Source of the DNA: Pseudonocardia cypriaca
GTDB lineage: Bacteria; Actinomycetota; Actinomycetes; Mycobacteriales; Pseudonocardiaceae
Direction: 5' to 3'
Assembly: GCF_006717045.1 (NCBI RefSeq)
Contig: NZ_VFPH01000002.1
Location: forward strand, 1,302,001-1,366,000
DNA length: 64,000 nucleotides
Shown here piece after piece: positions 23,105-31,236 of the stretch (its first letter is position 1; each line of letters starts with the position of its first letter). The notes beneath the pieces were generated by a model, which was given only the letters and a program-made list of their open reading frames with translations, ran no database searches and had not been told where the DNA came from. The position numbers and the translations under genes were made by a program.

Positions 23105-24633
23105 GGCAGCTCCGCCCGCACCCGGGTGCCGCCGCCGACGGGGCTGGTGACGCGCAGGGTGCCGCCGTTGTCCTCGGCCCGCGTCGCGAGTCCGCGCAAC
23201 CCGGACCCCTCCGGGTCGGCACCGCCGCGCCCGTCGTCGGCGATCTCGACGACCAACCGGCCGCCCGCCTGCTCGATCCGGACGTCGGCCCGGCTCGCGT
23301 CGGCGTGCTTGGTGACGTTGGCGAGTGCCTCGGCCACGACGTAGTACGCGGTCGTCTCGATCTCGGCCGAGAGCCGGGCCGGCAGGTCCACGGCGAGCGC
23401 CACCGGCACGGGTGCCACGAGCGTCAGCTCGCGGACCGCGCCGTCGAGGCCGCGTTCGGTGAGGATGGTCGGGTGGATGCCCTGTGACAGCGCGCGCAGC
23501 TCGTCCAGCACCGCGAGCGACATCTCCTTCGCCTCGGAGATGAGGGCGCGAGCCCGCTCGGTGTCATCCGGGAGGGACGACTCGGCGACGCTCAGCGCCA
23601 TCGGGATGGACAGCAGCCGCTGCTGCACGCCGTCGTGCAGGTCGCGTTCCAGGCGCCGCCGTTCGGACTCCGCCGCCTGCACGACGTGTCGCCTGGACTC
23701 CGCGAGCTGGATCAGGCGGGCCCGCAGGTCGGCCGTCAGGCGCTCGTTCTGGAGGGCGAGGGCGGCGGCCGTGCACGCGGCCTCGATCAACGTGGGCTGT
23801 TCGAGCAGCGCCGGGTCGTGCATCAGCAGCGCGACCGGCTCGCCCGCCCGGTCGACCCGGGTGGCCACCCGGCCGGGAGGCGGGGTCACCGCGTGCCCGT
23901 CCGCATCGACGTACTGCCCCGACTCCGCCACCCAGTAGCCCACCGTCAGCGTCGGGTCGTGCAGCGCCTTCGCGAGCGCCGCCTGCAGGCCCGCCGGTTC
24001 CGGTGCGCCGCCCAGCTGGACCACCAGGTCGGCCACGCCGCCACGCTCGATCCGGGTGCGCAGCTCGGTGGCGAGGTAGGCCAGCGGGACGGCCACGAGC
24101 CCGAGCTTGAGCACGCCCATGTCGAGCAGCGACTCCTCGGGCGTCCACAGGGGGCTGCCCGCGAGCAGCAGCACCACCACGACGGCCACCGCGGCGAGCA
24201 CCGGAGTAAGCGACCGGCGACCCGGCACGCTGGCACGTCGCCACCGCACCCACTGCATCCCCGTCACCGCTGCGCCGACGACCACGGCGACCGAGGTGGC
24301 GGCGTCCTTGACCAGGTCGTCCGGCAACCCGCCGACCAGGAGGGCCGAGAGCATGAAGAACTTGTTCAGGTAGGCGAGCCCGACCACGACCCGCATCGCG
24401 GGCGTGCCCAGCCGGCCCGTCGGCAGCGATGCCACCAGGTGGATCAGCACCGCGGCCCAGGCGACCGAGCACACGCTGTGCAGCGCGGGATGCAGTGGCA
24501 GCTGCGCCAGCAGCACGAGCACCCCGACGGCCACCGCGAGCGCACCGACCGGGCTGCGCGGGTGCTTGCGCCAGGCCACCGCGCCCATCGCGAGGAAGCT
24601 CGCGGCGAGCACGACATCGGCGGCGAGATGCAT
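23095..24633 (-). CDS. Membrane sensor histidine kinase (HisKA_3/NarX type)
   Basis: This 512-residue kinase has about six N-terminal membrane helices (1-200), a GAF-like linker (~215-300), a HisKA_3 dimerisation box ESERRRLERDLHDGVQQRLL with phospho-His in DLHDG, and a C-terminal ATPase domain (VVAEALANVTKHA, IADDGRGGADPEGSGL). It phosphorylates the adjacent LuxR-type regulator. Sensing probably occurs in the membrane helices, since there is no large extracellular domain. A strong hairpin (24698-24750) lies upstream of the start. Confidence 0.92.
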   Translation of the reverse strand: MHLAADVVLAASFLAMGAVAWRKHPRSPVGALAVAVGVLVLLAQLPLHPALHSVCSVAWAAVLIHLVASLPTGRLGTPAMRVVVGLAYLNKFFMLSALLVGGLPDDLVKDAATSVAVVVGAAVTGMQWVRWRRASVPGRRSLTPVLAAVAVVVVLLLAGSPLWTPEESLLDMGVLKLGLVAVPLAYLATELRTRIERGGVADLVVQLGGAPEPAGLQAALAKALHDPTLTVGYWVAESGQYVDADGHAVTPPPGRVATRVDRAGEPVALLMHDPALLEQPTLIEAACTAAALALQNERLTADLRARLIQLAESRRHVVQAAESERRRLERDLHDGVQQRLLSIPMALSVAESSLPDDTERARALISEAKEMSLAVLDELRALSQGIHPTILTERGLDGAVRELTLVAPVPVALAVDLPARLSAEIETTAYYVVAEALANVTKHADASRADVRIEQAGGRLVVEIADDGRGGADPEGSGLRGLATRAEDNGGTLRVTSPVGGGTRVRAELPCA

Positions 24634-24697
24634 GCTGACGAAATCTCCCTCTCGGCCGATCCCGCCCGCAGCGTAGTCGCCCCGAGGCCTTCCCTTT

Positions 24698-24750
24698 CCG
24701 ACGAACGGCGCGTTCGTCGGATAGGTTCCGACGAACGCGCCGTTCGTCGG
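24698..24750 (-). terminator. 23-bp perfect stem with 7-nt loop, copy 1 of repeated hairpin
   Basis: Arms 24698-24720 and 24728-24750 are exact reverse complements (each contains ACGAACGGCGCGTTCGT or its complement), with loop ATAGGTT. It lies 16 bp after the stop of the minus-strand AraC gene. A second copy at 61369-61419 has the same loop, the same place relative to a stop codon, and one compensatory pair change. There is no T-run. Termination or 3'-end protection is the likely role. Confidence 0.75.
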
Positions 24751-24766
24751 ACCCTCGGTTGCGGCG

Positions 24767-25540
24767 TCAAGCGCCGGCCCGCACCGCGCGTGGTGATCCG
24801 CCCAGCTCCCGGCGGCAGGCCTTGTTGAACGCCTGCAGGTCGTGGATGCCGACGGAGGCGGCCACCGCGGGGATCGACATCGTCGTGGCCGTGAGCAGGT
24901 GGCGGGCGCGGGCCATCCGCCGCTGCCGGATCCACCCGACCACCGGGAGGCCGGTCTCGGCGCGGAAGAGCCGGGTGAGGTGGTTGTGCGACACCCCGGC
25001 CGCGCGGGCCACGTCCGGGACGGAGAGCGGGCGGGCCAGGTTGGCCTCGATGTAGGCGGTGGCCGTCGCGACGGCGGTGTTCCGCGTGCCGCCCGTGGTC
25101 GGCTCCGGGAGCTGGGCGATCCGCCACAGCGCCGTCCACACCTCGGCGGCGGTGCGGGCCGATCCGCCGGGTGAGGCGGATATCGCCGCGCGCATCAGCT
25201 CGGAGAGCCCGGCCGCGGCCGGGCCCGCATCCCGCACGACCGGCACCGTCGACGGCTCGCCGGTCTCCTCCGGCCGGAAGTGGGCGAAGAGGTGCTCGGA
25301 GCGGCCGGTGTAGTCGAACCGGACCTCCACGCCCGCCGGCACGAAGCTCACCCAGCCCGGCGCCACCGAATGGGTGCGCCCGCCGATCGTGACGTCGGCC
25401 GAGTAGCCGTACAGGTGCACCTGCCAGAGGTCCGGCAGCCGGAACACGTCGTGCAGGCTGCGCACGCCGTGCACCCCGACGCCGGCGTTCGCCACGAACG
25501 GGGGCCGCTCGAGGTGCAGGGGGACGCGGTCCACACCCAT
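24767..25540 (-). CDS. AraC family transcriptional regulator
   Basis: A 257-residue activator-type protein with an N-terminal cupin-like sensing domain (about 10-130; HSVAPGWVSFVPAGVEVRFD) and a C-terminal double helix-turn-helix (about 160-250; LSVPDVARAAGVSHNHLTRL and IPAVAASVGIHDLQAFNKA). It is divergent from the PhyH dioxygenase gene across a 100-bp gap. The probable role is sugar- or metabolite-responsive control of the dioxygenase and its downstream partner. A repeated hairpin follows its stop codon. Confidence 0.9.
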   Translation of the reverse strand: MGVDRVPLHLERPPFVANAGVGVHGVRSLHDVFRLPDLWQVHLYGYSADVTIGGRTHSVAPGWVSFVPAGVEVRFDYTGRSEHLFAHFRPEETGEPSTVPVVRDAGPAAAGLSELMRAAISASPGGSARTAAEVWTALWRIAQLPEPTTGGTRNTAVATATAYIEANLARPLSVPDVARAAGVSHNHLTRLFRAETGLPVVGWIRQRRMARARHLLTATTMSIPAVAASVGIHDLQAFNKACRRELGGSPRAVRAGA

Positions 25541-25640
25541 GGTGAGAAATTACCACCAGTGGCGAGTCAGGCCCACGCGCTTCGGCCGACCTGCGTCCTA
25601 GCCTCGGTGCGCGAGAACCACTCGGATCCCGAGGAGGAAC

Positions 25641-26501
25641 GTGCACCGCAAACACCTGCTGACGTCCGTGCAGATGGCCCGGTTCGTCGCCCACGGCTCA
25701 CACCGCATCGACGGCGTCGTGCCGGCGGAGATGAACGCGGAGGCGATCGACGTGCTCCGCGCCGGCATCCCGGCGGTGCCCTACGGCACCCCGCTCGCGG
25801 AGACCTTCGCCGATGGCTCGTTCGCGCAGCGGCTCGTCCGGCTGCCCGAGGTCGCCGGGGCGATCCACAGCCTCGTGGGCCCGGACCCGCTCGTGGACCA
25901 CCACGCCGTGCACATCAGGAAGGCGCACGAGGGCGAGGCCCAGAACCTGCACGGCGACGCGATCATCGACGTCCGGCCGGACGCGTTCGACGTGCAGCTC
26001 ATGTACTACCCGCAGGAGGTCACCCTGGAGATGGGCGGCACGCTGTCGGTTCCGGGGAGCCACCTGCGGCGCACCAACGAGTCCGACACCGGCCGCTACC
26101 AGAACCTCCTCGGGCAGACCCGCCTCGTCTGCCCCGCCGGCACCGTGGTCTTCCTCCACCACGGGATCTGGCACGGCGGGCGGCGCAACGACAGCGACGT
26201 CGACCGCTACATGTTCAAGATCCGGTTCAACCCGACGGTCCGGCAGCTCCGGCTGTGGAACACCGACGACCTGTACGACCCGGCCGTCGCCGCCGAGCTG
26301 GGCGCCCGGTTCCCCTGGTACGAGAACGCCACCGGGCGGCTGGAGATCTACAACCGGGTCCTGCTGTGGCGCGCGCTCATCGGCGACGACAGCTACGACC
26401 CGGACTACTGGGTCACCCGCGTGAGCAACCGCCCCAGGCGCATGGTCGCCGGACGCAGCCTCAACCCGCACGCGCCCGCCCCCGTCGAGGAGATGGCATG
26501 A
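25641..26501 (+). CDS. PhyH-family Fe(II)/2-oxoglutarate dioxygenase
   Basis: A 286-residue non-haem iron oxygenase. Ligands are visible as His104-x-Asp106 in NLHGDAIID and distal His178 in VFLHHGIWHGG, with an Arg/Lys after it for 2-oxoglutarate. The fold begins after an N-terminal helical segment. The GTG start follows GAGGAGGAAC. The stop overlaps the ATG of the next small gene (ATGA). A divergent AraC regulator upstream and a sugar ABC/fucosidase operon downstream suggest hydroxylation of a carbohydrate- or glycoside-derived substrate, but this is inference. Confidence 0.87.
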   Translation: MHRKHLLTSVQMARFVAHGSHRIDGVVPAEMNAEAIDVLRAGIPAVPYGTPLAETFADGSFAQRLVRLPEVAGAIHSLVGPDPLVDHHAVHIRKAHEGEAQNLHGDAIIDVRPDAFDVQLMYYPQEVTLEMGGTLSVPGSHLRRTNESDTGRYQNLLGQTRLVCPAGTVVFLHHGIWHGGRRNDSDVDRYMFKIRFNPTVRQLRLWNTDDLYDPAVAAELGARFPWYENATGRLEIYNRVLLWRALIGDDSYDPDYWVTRVSNRPRRMVAGRSLNPHAPAPVEEMA

Positions 26502-26782
26502 CGACAACGCCACAGCGGGCTACCCGCCAGCAGGTGCTGGTGCTCTACCTGGCCTCGTCCGCCCTCGACGCGAAGGTCGTGGGCTGGTCGCGCTACGACG
26601 GAACCGGGGAGACCACCCCGACCACCGGCGACAGCGACCTCCCCCCGTACGAGACGGGGCTCGACGCGCTCAAGGACGGCTGGCGTCTCTTCCAGGCGTC
26701 GCAGCTCCTCCCGCCGCAGCCGGGACACGAGTACGACGTCTCGTTCCTCAAGCACGAGTTCTTCTTCGAAAAACTCGCTTGA
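26498..26782 (+). CDS. Small conserved protein of unknown function
   Basis: A 94-residue soluble protein with core VLVLYLASSALDAKVVGWSR, a charged middle, and an ending DVSFLKHEFFFEKL. Similar small proteins ending in a Lys-aromatic-Glu pattern occur beside sugar-operon oxygenases in other bacteria, as I recall the family; no function is known. The ATG overlaps the dioxygenase stop, so the two are translationally coupled and probably form a unit. A GntR-like half palindrome (26782-26792) begins at its stop codon. Confidence 0.7.
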   Translation: MTTTPQRATRQQVLVLYLASSALDAKVVGWSRYDGTGETTPTTGDSDLPPYETGLDALKDGWRLFQASQLLPPQPGHEYDVSFLKHEFFFEKLA

Positions 26783-26792
26783 CATCTGATCT
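26782..26792. promoter_or_regulatory. GntR-type operator half of a pair (site 1)
   Basis: ACATCTGATCT is a near-perfect 11-bp palindrome of the form ACATC-N-GATnT. A second, perfect copy lies at 26846-26856, with the promoter-like sequence between them. FadR-type GntR proteins bind such short ATC-N-GAT sites. The regulator at 31236-31910 in the same operon is the obvious candidate. Confidence 0.55.
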
Positions 26793-26809
26793 TTAGTCGG
26801 CGTGGGCCC

Positions 26810-26838
26810 TTGACGCGCGGCAAACTTGGCGCCAAAGT
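26810..26838 (+). promoter_or_regulatory. Putative promoter of the sugar ABC/fucosidase operon
   Basis: TTGACG (26810-26815) and CAAAGT (26833-26838) are separated by 17 bp. A 10-bp palindrome, TTGGCGCCAA (26826-26835), overlaps the -10 side. Two GntR-type sites lie 18 bp before the -35 and 7 bp after the -10. The assignment is by consensus only. Confidence 0.45.
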
Positions 26839-26845
26839 GGCCCGA

Positions 26846-26856
26846 ACATCGGATGT
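26846..26856. promoter_or_regulatory. GntR-type operator (site 2)
   Basis: ACATCGGATGT is a perfect 11-bp palindrome around a central G, 23 bp upstream of the substrate-binding-protein ATG. It matches site 1 at 26782 in 9 of 11 positions. Its location just downstream of the promoter fits repression. Confidence 0.6.
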
Positions 26857-26879
26857 CTCACTCAATGCCGAGGAGCACC

Positions 26880-28136
26880 ATGACGGTCAAGACGATTCGG
26901 AAGCGCGCGCTCGCGGTGGCAGCTGCCGCCGCCCTCGCCCTGGCCGTGGCCGCCTGCGGCTCCGACGGCGGCGGGGGCAGCACCACCAGCGAGGGCAAGA
27001 CCACCATGGTCTGGAACATGTGGAGCGGCTCCACCGCCGAGGTGGACGCGTGGAACCACCTCTCCCAGATGGTCACGGCGAAGCACCCCGACCTCGCCCT
27101 CGACTTCCAGACCAGCAGCTTCAACGACTACTGGACCAAGCTCGCCGCGCAGGCGAGCGGCGGCGACGCGGGCTGCATCCTCGGCGTGCAGTCCTACCGG
27201 GCACCGAGCATCAGCCAGCTGCTCGTGCCGCTCGACGACATGCTGGCCGGGGCCGGGATCAACGCCGCCGACTACGACCCGTCGATCTGGAAGGCGCTGC
27301 AGGTCGACGGCCAGCAGCTCGCCGTGCCGTACGACTTCGGGCCGCTGCTCATGTTCTACAACGCCGACCGCTTCCGTGAGGCAGGCGTCCCGATCCCGAC
27401 CACCAGCTGGACGGTGCAGGACTTCATCTCAGCGGCCCAGAGCCTGACCAGCGGCGGGAAGCACGGGTTCGCGGTCTACCCCACGATCGACAGCGTCACC
27501 CCGTGGTCGCTCTCGCTGGAGGGCACCGGGCCGCTCAACGCCCAGGGCGAGCTCGACCTGACGCAGGAGGGCTTCGTCAAGGCCGTCCAGTGGTACGCCG
27601 ACCTCGTCACCCAGCTCAAGGTCGCACCCCAGGTGGTGGCCACCAACGACGCCACACCGGCGCTGAACTCGTTCATCGCGGGCGACGCCGCGATGGTCGT
27701 CGACGGGCCGTGGCAGCTGGTCAACGTGATGGACCAGGCGCAGTTCGAGGTCGGCGTGGCGCCGATCCCGGCTGGCGACTCCGGCTCGCACAGCCAGGTG
27801 GCCGGGTCCGGGTTCGGGATCTCGCAGACCTGCCCCGACCCGGACAAGGCGCTGCAGGCCATCGCCGTGCTCACCGGCCCCGAGGCGCTGCAGTACCTCG
27901 CCGAGCAGGGCCGGGCGTTCCCGGCGCGTACCGCCCAGCAGGACGCGTGGTTCAGCCCGGAGCTCGCCGGGGCGAAGGACGGCCTGTTGGCAGCGATCAA
28001 GAACGGCGTGCCGGCGCCGGCCACCGAGAACTACCAGCAGGTCAACCAGCTGTTCATGCAGTACGGCGTCGAGGCGGTGAACGGCCAGCAGAGCGTGCCG
28101 GACTTCCTGAACTCGGTGCAGCAGCAGGCGGGGTGA
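26880..28136 (+). CDS. ABC transporter sugar-binding lipoprotein (CUT1 type)
   Basis: This 418-residue extracellular solute-binding protein family 1 member has a lipobox ending VAAC (Cys26) after MTVKTIRKRALAV and a Gly/Ser linker. The mature part has WNMWSGSTAEVDAWN at the start and SFIAGDAAMVVDGPW in the middle, typical of oligosaccharide-binding proteins. GAGGAG precedes the ATG. It captures substrate for the two permeases that follow. Given the fucosidase in the operon, a fucose-containing oligosaccharide is a reasonable guess. Confidence 0.92.
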   Translation: MTVKTIRKRALAVAAAAALALAVAACGSDGGGGSTTSEGKTTMVWNMWSGSTAEVDAWNHLSQMVTAKHPDLALDFQTSSFNDYWTKLAAQASGGDAGCILGVQSYRAPSISQLLVPLDDMLAGAGINAADYDPSIWKALQVDGQQLAVPYDFGPLLMFYNADRFREAGVPIPTTSWTVQDFISAAQSLTSGGKHGFAVYPTIDSVTPWSLSLEGTGPLNAQGELDLTQEGFVKAVQWYADLVTQLKVAPQVVATNDATPALNSFIAGDAAMVVDGPWQLVNVMDQAQFEVGVAPIPAGDSGSHSQVAGSGFGISQTCPDPDKALQAIAVLTGPEALQYLAEQGRAFPARTAQQDAWFSPELAGAKDGLLAAIKNGVPAPATENYQQVNQLFMQYGVEAVNGQQSVPDFLNSVQQQAG

Positions 28137-28143
28137 CGGCGAG

Positions 28144-29076
28144 GTGACCCTGTCAGTACCCGCGCCGCCCGCCGCGCCACCCACTGCCCCACCGAGCAAC
28201 GTCGTGCGCCGCGGCGACGGCCGCGCCGCACTGGGGTTCCTCGCACCGAGCACGAGCGGGTTCCTGCTGTTCACGCTGATCCCGCTCGTCGGGTCGCTGG
28301 CCATCAGCTTCTTCGCGTGGCCCGTGCTCGGGCGCAGGCGGTTCGTCGGGCTCGACAACTTCGTCGAGCTGCTGACCGACCCGATCTTCCACCGGGTCAT
28401 GCTCAACACGCTGGTGTTCGTGGTGGTCTACGTGCCGCTCAACATCGTGGTGTCGCTCGGGCTGGCCCTGTGGATCTCGCCCCGCATCCGCGGGCGCGGG
28501 ATCTACCGCCTGCTGTTCTTCATCCCGACCGTCACGCCCATGATCGCGAACGCGCTCGTGTGGCGGCTGCTGTACCAGCCGGGCGGCGCGATCGACCAGG
28601 CGTTCCAGACCGTGCTCGGCATGCCCGCGCCCAACTTCCTCGGTGACAACCGGTGGGCGATGGCGGCGGTGATCCTCATGTCGGTCTGGCAGGGGTTCGG
28701 CTACAACATGCTGGTCTTCTCCGCCGGGCTCGACGCGATCCCGCAGAGCCTGCACGAGGCGGCCTCGATCGACGGGGCCGGGCCACTGCGCCGGTTCTGG
28801 AGCGTCACGCTGCCGATGCTCTCGCCGTCCATGTTCTTCGCGATGATCATGACGCTGATCACCTCGTTCCAGGTGTTCGTCCAGCCCTACGCCCTCACCG
28901 CGGGCGGGCCGGGCGTCGCCACCGAGACGATGGTGCTCCACCTCTACAAGGAGGGTTTCCAGCAGTTCGACCTCGGCACCGCGTCGACGATCGGCTGGTT
29001 CCTCTTCATGATCATCATGCTGGTCACCGCGCTGCAGTTCCTCGGCCAGAAGCGGTGGGTCCACTATGACGACTAG
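28144..29076 (+). CDS. Sugar ABC transporter permease (MalF type)
   Basis: A 310-residue membrane protein with six helices in a BPD_transp_1 core (about 90-300). The cytoplasmic EAA loop is EAASIDGAGPLRRFWSVTLP. A Pro-rich cytoplasmic N-terminus precedes helix 1 (GFLAPSTSGFLLFTLIP). The GTG start lies seven bases after the binding-protein stop, and the gene overlaps the second permease by 11 bases. No ATPase gene is present in the operon, so energy must come from a shared MsiK-like ATPase encoded elsewhere. Confidence 0.92.
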   Translation: MTLSVPAPPAAPPTAPPSNVVRRGDGRAALGFLAPSTSGFLLFTLIPLVGSLAISFFAWPVLGRRRFVGLDNFVELLTDPIFHRVMLNTLVFVVVYVPLNIVVSLGLALWISPRIRGRGIYRLLFFIPTVTPMIANALVWRLLYQPGGAIDQAFQTVLGMPAPNFLGDNRWAMAAVILMSVWQGFGYNMLVFSAGLDAIPQSLHEAASIDGAGPLRRFWSVTLPMLSPSMFFAMIMTLITSFQVFVQPYALTAGGPGVATETMVLHLYKEGFQQFDLGTASTIGWFLFMIIMLVTALQFLGQKRWVHYDD

Positions 29077-29899
29077 AACAGCGACCCCCCGCGCCGTCGT
29101 GTCGCAGGTGCTGCTCACCGCCGTGCTCCTGCTGTTCCTCATGCCGTTCGTCTGGATGGTCGCGACGGCGCTCAAGCCGCCCGCCGAGGTTTTCGGCGTC
29201 GGCAGCGGACTCGTCGGGTCGGAGATCCGCTGGTCCAACTTCGCCGAGGCGTGGAGCTACCTGCCGTTCGGCCGGTTCATGTTCAACGGCCTCTTCGTCG
29301 CGGTGGCGGGCACCGTCGTGGTGTGCGTGACGTCGGTGCTGTCGGCGTACGCGTTCGCACGGCTGCGCTTCCGGTTCCGGGACCGGATCTTCCTGCTCTA
29401 CCTGGGCACGCTGATGGTGCCGCAGGAGGTCACGGTGGTCCCGATGTTCATCCTCATGCAGCAGTTCCGCTGGGTGGACAGCTACGCCGCACTGATCCTG
29501 CCGTGGGCGTTCACGGCGTTCGGCACGTTCCTGCTGCGCCAGTTCTTCCTCACGATCCCGCGCGAGCTGGAGGAAGCGGCCACGATCGACGGCGCGAGCC
29601 GGATCCGCATCCTGCTGCAGGTGGTGATGCCGATCGCGCGGCCCGCCATCGCCGTGCTCGCCGCGTTCACGTTCATCAACTACTGGAACAGCTTCCTGTG
29701 GCCGCTGATCGTCGTGAACAGCCGCGACATGTCGACGGTGCCGCTCGGGCTCAACCTGTTCCTGTCCCAGAACGGCAACCAGTGGCACCTGCTCATGGCC
29801 GCGGCGGCGATCTCGATGCTGCCGACCGTCGTCATGGTCGTGCTGCTGCAACGCCACCTCGTCCGCGGCATCGCCATGTCCGGCCTCGGTGGCCGGTGA
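29066..29899 (+). CDS. Sugar ABC transporter permease (MalG type)
   Basis: This 277-residue partner permease has six helices and the EAA loop EEAATIDGASRIRILLQVVMP. The start MTTRTATPRAVVSQVLL overlaps the MalF-type gene. The stop TGA overlaps the GTG of the fucosidase gene (29896-29899). With the binding protein and the other permease it forms the membrane part of a CUT1 importer. Confidence 0.92.
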   Translation: MTTRTATPRAVVSQVLLTAVLLLFLMPFVWMVATALKPPAEVFGVGSGLVGSEIRWSNFAEAWSYLPFGRFMFNGLFVAVAGTVVVCVTSVLSAYAFARLRFRFRDRIFLLYLGTLMVPQEVTVVPMFILMQQFRWVDSYAALILPWAFTAFGTFLLRQFFLTIPRELEEAATIDGASRIRILLQVVMPIARPAIAVLAAFTFINYWNSFLWPLIVVNSRDMSTVPLGLNLFLSQNGNQWHLLMAAAAISMLPTVVMVVLLQRHLVRGIAMSGLGGR

Positions 29900-31236
29900 C
29901 CTCCCGGGAGGACCTCTTGACCGTCGACTGGAGCCGGTTCCAGCGCCCGCTCCCCGGCTGGTACGCCGACGCCAAGTTCGGCATCTTCATCCACTGGGGC
30001 GCCTACTCCGTGCCCGCGTGGGCGGAGCCGAGCGGCGAGCTGGGCACCGTCGACGAGCACACGTGGTTCCGGCACAACGCCTACGCGGAGTGGTACTGGA
30101 ACACGATCCGGTTCGACGACAGCCCGGCCCGCAAGCACCACCAGGACACCTACGGCGACGCCCCCTACGACGACTTCCTCGACGCATGGCGCGCCGAGGA
30201 GTTCGACCCGCAGGACTGGTGCGCCCTCTTCGCGCGGGCCGGGGCGCGCTACGTCGTTCCGACCACCAAGCACCACGACGGCATCGCGCTGTGGGACGCA
30301 CCGGGGACGGCGGCGCGCAACACCGTTCACCGCGGCCCCCGCCGCGATCTGATCGGCGATCTCGCGGCCGCCGTGCGGGAAGCCGGGATGCGGTTCGGCG
30401 TCTACTACTCGGGCGGGCTCGACTGGAACGTCACCCCGCACCTGCCGGTGATCGACACCTCGGCGAACGTACGCGCGCTGCGGCCGAACGACGCGGCCTA
30501 CGCCGCCTACGCGTACGTCCACGTGCGCGACCTGGTCGACCGCTACCGCCCCGACGTGCTCTGGAACGACATCGAGTGGCCCGACGGCGGCAAGCACGAC
30601 GGCCGGCTCGGGCTCGCCGAGCTGTTCCGGCACTTCTACGCGACGGTGCCGGACGGCGTCGTCAACGACCGCTGGGGCGACACGCACTGGGACTTCCGCA
30701 CCAGCGAGTACCAGCACCACCTCGACGCCGAGGGCGCGCCTGCGTGGGAGAACTGCCGCGGGATCGGGCTGTCGTTCGGCTACAACCAGGTGGAGGACTC
30801 CCGGCACCTGATGAGCGGGCCCCGGCTGGTGCGCCACCTCGTCGACGTCGTGTCCCGCGGCGGGAACCTGCTGCTCAACGTCGGCCCGACCGCGAGCGGC
30901 CTGATCCCGGATGGGCAGCGCCGGACCCTGGAGGGGCTGGCCGGCTGGATGGCGGTGCACGATGGTGTCGTGCACGGTTCCCACCCGCTCGACGCAGGCA
31001 TCGCGGAGGCGTCCGACGATCCGTGGGTGCGGTGGACCCGCACCGGCGACCGCGCGTGGGCCGTCGTCGACGCGCCCGGTCGCGTCGTACTACCGGCCCG
31101 CGCCGACCGGCTGGAGCTCTCCTCCGCCGCCCTCGCCGACGGCACCCCCGTCGCTGCGCAGGCCGACCCGGCCGGGGTCGCCGTGGAGCTGCCGTCCCGA
31201 GACGCGCCGGTGGCGGTCGGGTTCGACGTCCGCTGA
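29896..31236 (+). CDS. GH29 alpha-L-fucosidase
   Basis: A 446-residue (from GTG 29896) cytoplasmic glycoside hydrolase family 29 enzyme that removes alpha-L-fucose from glycosides. Hallmarks are AKFGIFIHWGAYSVPAW, YVVPTTKHHDGIALWD, and the nucleophile region DVLWNDIEWPDGG. GGNLLLNVGPTASGLIPDGQ closes the barrel, followed by a small beta domain (~360-446). No signal peptide is present, so it acts on imported oligosaccharides. A TTG at 29917 with GGGAGGA upstream is a serious alternative start. The stop shares a base with the GntR ATG. Confidence 0.9.
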   Translation: MTSREDLLTVDWSRFQRPLPGWYADAKFGIFIHWGAYSVPAWAEPSGELGTVDEHTWFRHNAYAEWYWNTIRFDDSPARKHHQDTYGDAPYDDFLDAWRAEEFDPQDWCALFARAGARYVVPTTKHHDGIALWDAPGTAARNTVHRGPRRDLIGDLAAAVREAGMRFGVYYSGGLDWNVTPHLPVIDTSANVRALRPNDAAYAAYAYVHVRDLVDRYRPDVLWNDIEWPDGGKHDGRLGLAELFRHFYATVPDGVVNDRWGDTHWDFRTSEYQHHLDAEGAPAWENCRGIGLSFGYNQVEDSRHLMSGPRLVRHLVDVVSRGGNLLLNVGPTASGLIPDGQRRTLEGLAGWMAVHDGVVHGSHPLDAGIAEASDDPWVRWTRTGDRAWAVVDAPGRVVLPARADRLELSSAALADGTPVAAQADPAGVAVELPSRDAPVAVGFDVR

